From: Corticium candelabrum
Lineage: Eukaryota; Porifera; Homoscleromorpha; Homosclerophorida; Plakinidae
Direction: 5' to 3'
NCBI RefSeq assembly: GCF_963422355.1
Contig: NC_085105.1
Coordinates: forward strand, 4,262,651-4,326,650
DNA: 64,000 nt
Shown: piece by piece, positions 36,531 through 47,160 of the stretch
Position numbering within the stretch: the first letter of the stretch is position 1
Layout: every line of letters starts with the position of its first letter
Notes under the pieces: generated by a model
Database searches by the model: none
What the model was told of the DNA's origin: nothing
Seen by the model: only the letters and a program-made list of their open reading frames with translations
Made by a program: the position numbers and the translations under genes

Positions 36531-38105
36531 CTAGACATAATCGGACAATTCACTTAGTACACAATAAAGTAGATTATTTGTCTCACAGGGCGCAGCTTCC
36601 TCTCTAGACAGTAGGCGCACAATTCTGTAGTTATATGCTAGAGACGCTATTTGTCTACTATGGCGCAAATTTCTCTAAGGACAGTGCGCGCACGATTTAG
36701 CGGTTATTTACTGCAGAATTAAGAGTAACCCCTTATGTATAGAGCGCTTTATTAATTGCTAGGATCCATGGCCCGTCCTTCGTACGGGCAAGATACAAAG
36801 GTCTGTGGACACGTCACGTGCAATTTTTTGTTGCGAGGTCCCGGATGTACTGAATGAATTCGAATCTTGCTTTTCGCGCTTGTTTCGATAGAAATCGACA
36901 CACTCCCCGTGTAGCGCTTGCTGCAGAAAACGTGTAGGTTGGATTCGGTGCAAATGCAATCGGAATTTGAAGAGAAACGAAAGCGCTAGAAGAGTAAGTT
37001 TTGTCGGCAAGAGATATTCGATCGCTCGAAGCTTTGCGAAGGACGACGATGCATCCAGTCTACACAGGACTGGTGTGGGCGTGTGTTCAAATGAACTGGA
37101 ATGTGTAGCGTTAGCGTCATCGAGGAATTTTACGCGAAGGTCGACCCCTTGAGAGGGGACCCGGTGCACAATAACGCAACTGTCAGTTCTCTACCAAAGA
37201 TATACTAAACTCAGTACAGTTTGACTGGAAGTGCCGGGCACGAGTCTTCCTCTTCTTCGCTGTCGACAGCTACCGGACATTTGCTTATATTCATCACATG
37301 TTAGACTCAATCCATTAGATTCAGAACATGTGTAAATATGAGGTACTTTCTGGGCGGTCCTCATCCCTCTCTATTCCTACGACAACAAAACTGTCTTCTT
37401 CGATCTCACTTTGCTTCTCTCGTCTACAAAAAAAGAGGCCTTCTCTGTCGAAATCACAAGCGTCATTGTTGCCAGTACCGTCTCCCGCTCAAACTTTACG
37501 ATTGGTGATGTCGTCTGGATATTGAGGTGAAGTGTTGTTTATGCCAATTGTTTTGTCTGCAGTGGGAAGGTGAAGTTCTTTCATAGCAGCTACTATACAC
37601 TGGGTCCCCGGACGGTAGTAGATAGTGTCCTGTGGAGTTGGTAAAATAACTTTTCGTACGTATGGAGAGCATGTGACATTGCAATGCAACTTTAGCAGAG
37701 TGATGTCTTGATTAAAAGAGACTGTGGATTAGAACTCTGATGTATGAAAATTTGTACAATTGTGTGTGTTTTCTCGCTAAATTCTCTTACAACTGCTGCG
37801 TGTCTCCGACAACAACTAAGAGTTCCTCAATGTTCTGACTAAGTCGGCAGTGAGATGACACCCTGTGGTCAAAAGCATGCATTCGCTAATAACCGCGCCT
37901 CCGCAGTGAAAACCGGGATTGCCTCGTTCAAGCCTGTAGATGGCAATGATCCAAGGCCACTCACACGCCATTGTCTTGGTTTCATTTAGGAGCAACAGCT
38001 CTACTACAAGTTTTGCGAAAGTCTAGAAAGGATAACAAAGACAAAAATAATAACAACCACAATTCTTTCACATCATTTACAGGACGTAATTCCCACTATA
38101 GGGAC

Positions 38106-38221
<116 letters not shown>

Positions 38222-38794
38222 CACAACTACAGTTTATAACCCTAGAACAATCAATTAAGGTTCTGCTTCTATTACTTTAAGCACATTGCAATGTAGTTTC
38301 TAATCTTATTTTGTATTTTTTTATATTTTATAACTTTTTAAATGCCCTCTTGCAAGTATTTGTATTAGCAGAAACAACTTTAGCAAAGTAAAAGTCTAAT
38401 AATTATTATCGCTTTCAGCATATGGCACCGTATTCGCTAGTGAATTTGGCCGCTTTTGACTATAATTGCCATTAATTATTAGCTACATTTAAATTTAGTT
38501 TTATAATTAATAACAGTAAGTATAATTAATCGCTATTGTTTTCTATTATTTTACACTACTTTAAGGTTCCTATTATTAATATAGAAATATGGAGTCGTCA
38601 ATATTATTTTTATTTGCTATACAGTAGAGCAAGCTTATAAGTAAATGCGAGAAATGGCAATTTTTAGAGCATTTAATTAGTTGTAAAATTCGATTTTTTG
38701 CTGTACGCATAAAATAACGTGAAAAGGGTAGCTTTTAAAAGAAATTGTACAGTCATGAAATATACTGTATTAAGATGAAATATTAGCGAGGAGT

Positions 38795-39090
38795 TTATTT
38801 TGGCGGATTGGCGGATTTTTAGCGACTACTAATATATAATCCGCTATTAATTTGGCCTCCAAGATATGTTGACGTCATCAGGCACGTGATCATAAAGATG
38901 GTAAGTCATCTGTTTGTCGCCTGTTGTGCCTATGCAGTAGTTGGAGGCCATGCAGTAAGTTAGGGAAATGTGAGCCATGAACACAGCTGTCAATTACAAA
39001 CACATCAAGACCACTTATTGTAAGACATACATCAGTTAGCAAACGACGATATCCATCCGCCAAAATAGAATCCGTCAATATGTTTTGTCA
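38795..39090. repeat. Inverted-repeat (MITE-like) element
   Basis: TATTTTGGCGGATTGGCGGA at the left is matched in inverted form by ATCCGCCAAAATAGAATCCG near 39052-39072. No target duplication was resolved. It lies in a former intron of the MASP-like pseudogene. Confidence 0.5.
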
Positions 39091-40238
39091 GTCAATTCCT
39101 AGCAAACTGCCAAGACAAATTCCCGCCAATGTTTCATCTTATACGGTAGTTAGAAAAATGCAAATAATAATACAGTAAATAATATATATTTAGCTATAGA
39201 ATCATGATATGCACCTAAATTCGCAAAATGCTACTTTGAGTAATTCTATGCCAATTTACTGGTGGTTTATAATCTATTTTGTTGTATTACACTATTAGCA
39301 ATAACGTACAATTTTGCCATTTAACAAAACGCTTTAATTAAAGATATTGAAATGCAATAGACGAAACAGGTATTGTACAAGTGCAAAGATCATGCACCAG
39401 CAGCTATCAAACCTACGTATACGTATTTCAGACCATCTTACTTTTACATGAATGTCCATGGTTGTCCCAATACGAGTTGTTTGACTCATCAGTTGTACAA
39501 GTAATGCAAAATATTTTCATAGTGGCAGAGTCTATTATTACACGCAAAAGTCGCAATTCCTCACTTTCCAACGACGTCACGTTCATAAGATATCCATTCT
39601 CTGGAGTTTTAGGAAACGAGCAAACGGGCAAATTTGCTAGACAAAGACGTTGCTAGAATTATTCCTAAACAATATGATAGCATGATTATATTCCTACCTT
39701 TGCATTGGTGCACGTTTGTAGCAGGTTTCCAGATGAGGTCTTTTGAGCAAATACGATACGTTACACCTTCCAATCCATACCCTTTAGACCAAGCGTAATT
39801 TACTCTTGACTCGGGTAGAAAAATGGAGGTGTCGTTGTCGTCTTCATCATAAAATTTTGTACCATCAGGGCAAGGAGCCGTAGGCGGCGGCTTACAATGG
39901 TTATCTTAATTTCAAATATTTTCAAATATAATAACGTTATAAATTTGACCATTAAATTGCTGTGGTGCAAATCACCATTGCACATGCTGCATAAATAATT
40001 CATGTAATTGGACAATTTTAAAAATCAGTCTTTTAGGGTTACATATAAATAGTAAATAACAACAATATCTTATCTATTGATCAAGTAACTTATATAGACG
40101 TTTATTGCTGTAGCAAAAACTTTCTTTAAGTGGCCTGCTAATTAGTTAATGCAGTTAATTTGCTCTATTACAAAGACATAGAACGTTTGACAATCAAAAA
40201 CCAAATTCAATTATAAAAGTTGACAATTATAGTTGTTG

Positions 40239-40320
40239 TCGTTGTTGTCGTTGTTGTTGTTGTTGTTGTTGTTGTTGTGTGTGTGTGTGTGTGTGTGTGT
40301 GTTGTGTTGCGTGTGTGTGT

Positions 40321-40410
<90 letters not shown>

Positions 40411-40411
40411 A
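40239..40411. repeat. (GTT)n then (GT)n microsatellite
   Basis: Pure trinucleotide then dinucleotide repeats within the MASP-like pseudogene. Confidence 0.97.
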
Positions 40412-41854
40412 GTCAGTATGCGTACACACGTAGGCGTGTGTCATCAAACTAATACAAAATAAATCATCTACTCTCATGCAAAAAGTACATCTCCGTTGAC
40501 TACATTTGACCATCTTCTCTCACAAGGAGGTCTGTTCAAGCAATTAAACATCGATATTATTAGTTGATATTGGATTACAAGCGAGAAAACGACCGTAACA
40601 TTTCTCATCTTAACTCTTCACTAATATATTTGTTTGCGTAAGCACAACCTCAACGACAGATTTAACATTTTCGAAAACTACTGGTTATGTTTGGGCGGTA
40701 AAATTGTTTGTTAAAATTGTAAAGTTTATTTAATGCTGGTGTTTAGCCTGTAGTGAATTCCCGCTATTCACGAACATCCATATGCAGTCCAATTTGTTTC
40801 GGATACTTTTGTGGAAAGTTAGGAGCCTAAATCTGCTCTGACTTTCCCCTTTCATGTTTCATATAAAACAGATTTCCACAATTTAAAATTAAAATATTTA
40901 ATTAATTACAGCCTATCATTACCAGCATTGTTGCAATTACCAATAGCTTCAAAAGATGCGTTTATCAAAGGATTCTGCCTACAACGATCTGTAATAACAT
41001 TTACCGTCATTGAACTCCCTGATGATACAACATCTGTTGGACTGTTGCCGCCTCTGAACATAACAATGAGTGGAGGTTTCTTCGAATGACCATTATATAT
41101 GTAAACTTTGTCTCTAGCTAGATCCAAGCAGAAATTGTGAGAGCGCAAATCTGACTCGCTTGTTGCCAACAACAGATAACACCCACTTGCAGTTCATGAA
41201 TGAAGACCCCTGCTTGTCAGAAAATCGAGATGGCTCGTCTTCAGAAACATTTGTTTTCCGCATTTCTCTAGAGCTGCACGACAATCAGTTATGTACATAT
41301 GTACTTATTTACATAGATGTTTCTGACCAACCAAATAATTGTATGCAAATTGCATGCGTTCGCTCCTCTCACAAGATAACGATAACAAAAGCCAACGCGA
41401 TTCCTACCTAGCCTCGCCCCAGACGCAGTGTGAATTGCAGCCCGGATGCGCTTCCATCACCACTCTACCTGGTTTCGCTTCTGTTGTGCACAATTCTGCA
41501 AACACATTGCATAGAACGAGTACATTAGTAGAAAATGACGCACAGCCTGTGCAAGCTGTAGGACGCAGCAAAGTAACAAGTTTCAGGCGTTACATCAGCA
41601 CCAAGCCGATTCCTTTAATTCAGGAAGTGTCACTTTGTTTTGGTATCTCTACTTGAGTCACTGCCCACATTAGTGGTGTGAAGCAGGAAAGTGAACCACG
41701 AGAATCAAGGCGGGTCAAGATTTAATATAAGTAACACAAAGCCATTAAATACGCTCATCATCATAGCATGTATGTGCTCGCTACTTCGATTGAGGTTGCA
41801 ATCTGTAAGTAGCTATTTTCGTAAACAAAATTTTAGTTTACTCCTGTCTACGAA

Positions 41855-41945
41855 TTTCAAATCCCGTATACGGTACCGCTAACTCCCCGTATGTGGTACT
41901 TGCACAACAGATGTCCCGTATGCGATACCCCAAAGGAGGTATGTG
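41855..41945. repeat. Dispersed repeat with CCCGTATACGGTAC motifs, copy 1
   Basis: CAAATCCCGTATACGGTACC and ATGTCCCGTATGCGATACC are repeated at about 55097-55175 with the same spacing. Each copy contains several imperfect CCGTATACGG palindromes. Identity unknown. Confidence 0.6.
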
Positions 41946-41954
41946 GACCGGACT

Positions 41955-42078
41955 AGCCTCGTCCCCGGAATCTCTCGCGCTAGTCTTGCCCGGTGCCCGT
42001 AGGAAAATTTTAGGACGAGAATTGTCATACGGGCACTGGACAAGACTAGCGCGAGAGAATCTGTGGACGAGGTTAGAC
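41955..42078. repeat. Foldback element with arms of about 50 bp
   Basis: CTCGTCC, ATCTCTCGCGCTAGTCTTG and GTGCCCGTA at the left recur inverted at the right (CAAGACTAGCGCGAGAGAAT). The loop is about 20 bases. Confidence 0.75.
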
Positions 42079-42214
42079 AGGACAACAACACGTGTTGAAC
42101 TGATTTTTGGAGTTTTCAAGCGGATCATGGATACATGTAACATTTAGGTACTTAACCCTACAATATAAAATTAACTAATAACCTTAACTAAATTAGACGG
42201 CATTGGTCTAAGCA

Positions 42215-43765
42215 GTATACGATATTTGGGGTAGAGCTTCTAGAGCATGCGCAATCTCGAGAGTAACAAGCACCTTTCGCCGATATCTTTGTACACAAAG
42301 TCCACGTTTCCGAGTCTGCTTCTGAACCGTAGAATCTTGCCGTTGACTAGGCTTTGTAAGTAAGTTCATTACTTACCATTTTGTGCATCTTCAGACTTGT
42401 GAGAGACTTTGCCTTCGTAGAGACGCGTAGGAAGGCATTTCTTGAGTACGGCTTCTCGAGGGTAAAGCTGGATTTACAATATGCAAACGCTTGAGCGTCG
42501 CGTCGCGTGCGTCCAGTCACGTTGTCTTGCGTGGGAGTGGCACGTACGCGTCACACGCGTCGTACCATTCACAATACGATTTCAGCGCGCCGTAGACGTC
42601 GCTGCCTGAATTATTGAACTGACCACTCGCGCTTCGATTTTCTACTAGCAGAACTCTACCGGAACCCCCAGCTTGCTCAAAATCACTTTCGAGGCGTTCT
42701 CCCATGCACGCAGGTCTTTGTACGTCTTGCAGTTGATCATCGACAAGCAAGGACAGCTCCCTACACAATCTATAGACCACTCAACGTCGAGTACAGCGCC
42801 CAAATCAATAATCATTGCCCACGGAAGCCACACGTGCATCTAGAGTTGGCTGTGATTGGTCGAAATGAAGGTGCTACTTCCGACGCGACGTGTACAGCTT
42901 CCGATTCGACGCTCAAATAGAACTTGGTTCTATTTGGACGCGTCGCGTCCGTCGAACGTCGCGTCGCGTAGACCATTTACAATTTGAATTTGTACTACGC
43001 GACGTGACGCGACGCGACGCTCAAGCGTTTGCATATTGTAAATCCAGCTTAAGACACTGCGGTTCAAGTTCAAGTTGCCTGATTCACACTCTGAACAGAT
43101 ACACGTGGAGTGGAAAGACAGACTACTCATTGTCTAGCGATGGATTAGTTTTATTAGGTAAACCATTCGGGGTAACAGAACATGACGCACTGTCACTGTC
43201 TGTGTGGCTGAAGACTAGGACTAATTTTTCCCCAATCTAGCTTTCTTGAACTGTGGAACTGTGAGACTATGTATCTTGTCGAACTAGAGTCAGTAAAAAT
43301 TCGTCTAGTTTATTCAACTCTTTATGAAAGGCGGTGAGCTCATGAGCTTACATCACTTAATGTACCTTGACCTGATTCTTTGTTTGCTATACAGAGTAAT
43401 TGTCATGGCTGCTTTCAGTCGAACTCCACACTGTATCAAGCACATTTCTCGACACAAGACCTGTGTAAAACTTCATTTTGTCATTTGGCAGTACGTGTGT
43501 TGAGTGAGAAGTCCTTTCCTTGCAACTCGGACTCTGCAGATGGAAGGTCTTGCTCGAGAAATCTAGTCTTGTTTTGAAGTTCTACTATTTCATTTACTTG
43601 CTGTTTAATTATCCGACGTAAACCATCAGCTTCAACGCCACAGTGACATTTTCGACAATCAACATCTCACTTTTGAGATCACTACTTTACACATGTCTTG
43701 ATCAACTGTGGATAAGGTAGAACAACCTCTGCTTTCTGATTTAGACATTCCAGCTATGGAACAGT
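42215..43765. mobile_element. Inverted-repeat DNA transposon, copy 1 (hosts a Harbinger element)
   Basis: It starts near ACGATATTTGGGGTAGAGCT and shares GAGCATGCGCAA, CTTTCGCCGAT, CACAAAGTCCACGTTTCC and CGTAGAGACGCGTAGGAAG with 47160-48190 (same orientation) and with 48420-50145 (inverted). Beyond 43050 it contains the inverse of a coding-like stretch seen clearly at 48530-48790. It is interrupted by the element at 42466-43049. Confidence 0.7.
42466..43049. mobile_element. PIF/Harbinger-like element with TAA target duplication and MADF relic
   Basis: Termini AGCTGGATTTACAATATGC and GCATATTGTAAATCCAGCT are perfect inverted repeats, followed inward by GCGTCGCGTCGCG-type arrays. TAA flanks both sides (42463-42465 and 43050-43052), the 3-bp TWA duplication of PIF/Harbinger elements. 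On the minus strand, 42839-42520 reads KTYKDLRAWENASKVILSKL after a CPCL stretch, resembling a MADF/Myb-like accessory protein of Harbinger elements. Stops follow, so it is inactive. Confidence 0.8.
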
Positions 43766-44070
43766 GCGTATGTTTTGTGTTAGTTCTGGGACTTATAGAC
43801 TGGCAGTGCTAGAGCGGGGCCCCGTTCCTCGGACACCATCATATTCCGGACGCGAGTTCTCAGTTATCCATTTTTGAACGCAGTCCCTACACATCATAAA
43901 TGTAGGTATTCAAGTTGTAATTGAGCACACCAAAAGAGAGCATTGTACCTCTTCTCTGCTTAGAATGAGATTGAAAACTGTGCGGAGCCTTGCATACGCC
44001 GTTCATCGAACAAACGCATCGTTCACCGGACAGTAGCGTCTAAATTGCACACACGCATCCTTCAGCCTAG
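43766..44070. other. Short stretch between transposons
   Basis: Nothing recognisable; it may include part of the LTR that ends at 44379. Confidence 0.4.
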
Positions 44071-44379
44071 TTACTTATATATCGCTAAATCAACAACTAT
44101 ACCTACAAATCGTGTTGCTACCCTGCATGTCAGCCAAGATCTGTATGAGTTGCAGTCAGTCAGACGCCCGTGGTAACGGCCCCAATCGTCGGAAACCCAT
44201 TTTCTTGCCTTCCTACTGTAGTGTCTATTCCTTATACGACACGTACGCACTGATTCAGACACGGAAGATCTATTCTCACAAAACACTGAACGCAGACTAC
44301 CCGGACTAACACAGACTTACTAAAGATGTATTGTCTCACAACATGTACGTAGCTAATCTAATTAGTATACTATATCACA
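44070..44379 (-). repeat. Probable 3' LTR of the gypsy element (left limit approximate)
   Basis: On the minus strand a purine tract (44393-44380, AAAGGAGGAGGAG) is followed at once by TGTGATATAG, matching the usual polypurine tract then TG start of an LTR. A TATATAAG box lies near 44088-44074 within it, a possible LTR promoter. The far end was not resolved, and the 5' LTR is missing. Confidence 0.55.
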
Positions 44380-44393
44380 CTCCTCCTCCTTTA
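44380..44393 (-). other. Polypurine tract of the gypsy element
   Basis: The run CTAAAGGAGGAGGAG on the minus strand lies between the end of integrase and the TG of the LTR. It is the expected primer site for plus-strand DNA synthesis. Confidence 0.6.
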
Positions 44394-44467
44394 GAATTGT
44401 CGATATCGTGCAAATGGTTTCCTGTTTTCCCAGAGGGTATCGTCTCTCTTCTTGTCCTTTGATCTTG

Positions 44468-47160
44468 TCATTTATGCTTGTTGTTGTCATTGTCTTGGTT
44501 CACTGTGGGTAGAGAGATCTCTCCGGTAGGTTCCCACGTGTACTCTGGAAAACTTCTGCCATAACGCTCTCTCAATTGGTCAATATGGACATACCTTGTC
44601 CCTCCATCAACACTTACAAGATAGGTTGCAGGACCTAAACGTTGGATAATGACCCCACATAGCCATTTCCCTCTGCTATCTTGTCTTGGATTTGCAACAC
44701 TGACTGTCATCCCCGGCTCTAGCTGTCAAACCCGGCCAGATGCAGTGTCATATTGTTGACTCTGAGCCTCTCTCAACTCACTGTCAGCTTCAGGACGTAA
44801 TAGTGGTAGTCTTGTTCTCGGACTTCGCTTCAACATCAATTCGGCTGGTATCTTGCCGGTTGTGCTGTTTGGTGTTGTCCTGTAGTGCAATAAAAAGATT
44901 GATACCTGGTGACTCACGGACTTACCAGTTGGCTTTGTTTTTAGAGACTCCTTAAACTCTTGCACCATTCTCTCAACCTGTCCGTTTGCGGCTGGGTAAT
45001 AAGGAGGAGTTAATTGGTGCTTTATTTCATTCGCTGACATAAAGTTCTTGAATTCGTGTGAAGAAAATTGTGGACCATTGTCCGTCACCACTCGTAGGGG
45101 TAGTCCATTGTAACTAACAGTACGTCTCATGGCATCCATCGTTTGTGCTGTGGTTGCAAGAGTACCTACCTCATGTACTTCAGGCCATTTACTGAATGGA
45201 TCCACCATAAGCAGGTACTGTTTCCCTGCGACTTCACAAAAGTCGGCGTGTACTCTCCCCCATGGCTTCTGAGGATAAATCCAAGGGTGTGGAGGATCAA
45301 CCTGAGCCGGTTTGTTTCGCAGACTTTGACAAGCTTCACACTGTTTCACTGCTTCCTCGATCTCTTTATCAAGGCTTGGCCACCATACATAGCTGCGGCC
45401 AATGATTTCATTCGACTCATTCCCAAGTGTCCTTCGTGTAACTCAGACAGAATCAACGATCTCAACTTGTTTGGAATGAAGACGCGGTTCGCCCATAGTA
45501 AGCAACCGTTTTCAATCGAAAGCTCACTCGCTCGTCTCCTGTATTGTTCTATGACTGGTTGGCCATTTGGTCCCCAACCACATTTCGTATATTGATAAAC
45601 TCTCCTTAGAATCCGATCTCTCTGCGTTTCTTTTGCAATATCTGCTGCAGTGACCGGTAATGCCTCACAGTAATCCACATTAAACGTCTGCTCATTTGGG
45701 TCAATGACTTCTACTGGAATGGGTAATCTGGATAGCAAATCAGCTTCCTTATTCTCAACGCCTGGCTTATACTGGATCTCATAATCATATGCACTCAAAA
45801 TAAGAGCTCAGCGCTGTAAACATGCTGCTGCCAAGGTTGGGACTCCAACATGTGGTCCTAAGATCCGTAGTAATGGACGATGGTCAGTCACTAAAGTGAA
45901 CTGTCTTCCAACTAAATATTTGTGAAACTGTCTCACCCCAAAGATAAGAGCCAATGCCTCTTTCTCCAACTGTGCATATTTTCATTCTGCTTGAGACAGA
46001 GTTCTAGACGCGAAAGCTATCGGTCTTTCTGTTCCATCTGCCATGACATGTGATAGGCAAACTCCAACTCCTGCTGGTGATGCATCGCAGCATAGAATGA
46101 CAGCTTTCTTTAAGTCGTAGTGTACCAAGAAATCAGACTGCAACAGCTTCTGTTTCGCTTCCAAAAATGCTTTCATCTGTCTTGTTCCCCGAGACCATTG
46201 TCTCTGTTTCTGCAACAACTCATACAATGGTTCCAATACTGAACTTAGATTAGGCAGGAACTTCCTATAGTAACTGAGAAGACCCAAAAATGCCTTCAAT
46301 TCAGTAACACTGGTCGGTGGTGGTGCATCTCGAATTGCCGCCACCTTGCTCTCTGACGATTGGATGCCTCTGCTGCTGATAACATGGCCTAAATATTCAA
46401 CTTGTGACTTGTTGAATTCACATTTCTCTCGTTTGAGCTTTAGACCCGCTTTGTCCAATTTCTGTAAAACTGCCATGAGTATCTCATCATGATTTGATTC
46501 GTTCTCTCCTACGACTAAGATATCATCCACGTAGCATACTGTTCCGACAGCTCCTGCCAAGATCCTATCCATTTCTCTCTGCCAGATGCTGGGTGCTGTG
46601 CTGATTCCAAAACGGCATTCGAGTGTAAGCAAACAGTCCCTTACTGGTATTCACGGTCAGATATTCTTGGCTGTCTAGCTCCAATTGCAACTGTTGGTAA
46701 GCATGTTTCATATCCAGCCTTGAAAATATAGCTCCTCCTGCTAATGTGGCAAAAAGATTTTCCGGATTAGGCATAGGGTATGGATTGCTCTCTAAATAAG
46801 GATTAATTGTCACCTTGTAATCTCCACACAGACGCACAGTCCCATCTGCCTTCCGGACCACTACTATGGGCGCAGCCCACTAACTGCTTTCACAGGTCTC
46901 AGTATGCCCTCGTTTTGCAACCGTGACAGCTCACTGTCCACTTTCTCTTGTAAAGCGTACGGTACAGGACGGAGTCTATAGAACTTCGGTTGAGCTCCCT
47001 CCTTCAGTGTAATCCTGACTTGACTTCCCTCCGAGGTACCGACTCCTGGACCAAATAGTGCAGGAAACCGCTCAACTAGACTAAGACGTTTCTCTCCCTG
47101 GACTTGAAACAATGAGCTCCAATCCATGTGAATCACTTGCAACCAGCTCCTTCCAAGAAT
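44468..47160 (-). mobile_element. Ty3/gypsy pol (RT-RNase H-integrase), lightly broken
   Basis: Reading down the minus strand: the post-protease linker ILGRSWLQVIHMDW; RT (VRKADGTVRLCGDYK, FSRLDMKHAYQQLQ, CYVDDILVVGENE); RNase H (AVILCCDASPAGVGVCLSHV, TDHRPLLRILGP); an HHCC zinc region (HEGHLGMSRMKS, VKQCEACQSLRN); integrase core with Asp at HADFCEV, Asp at VTDNGPQF and Glu at NGQVERMVQEF; then a GPATYLVSV module. Catalytic residues are intact. Two frameshifts (near 46615 and 45385) and two stops in RNase H (near 45970 and 45805) disable it. Order is the usual RT-RH-IN, unlike the element at 14450-18080. The 5' part (gag, protease, LTR) is cut off by the element starting near 47160. Confidence 0.9.

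Noticed and set aside
36759..37169. Minus-strand ORF of 136 codons
   Set aside because: No domain, odd composition and a position downstream of a pseudogene; most likely a chance open frame.
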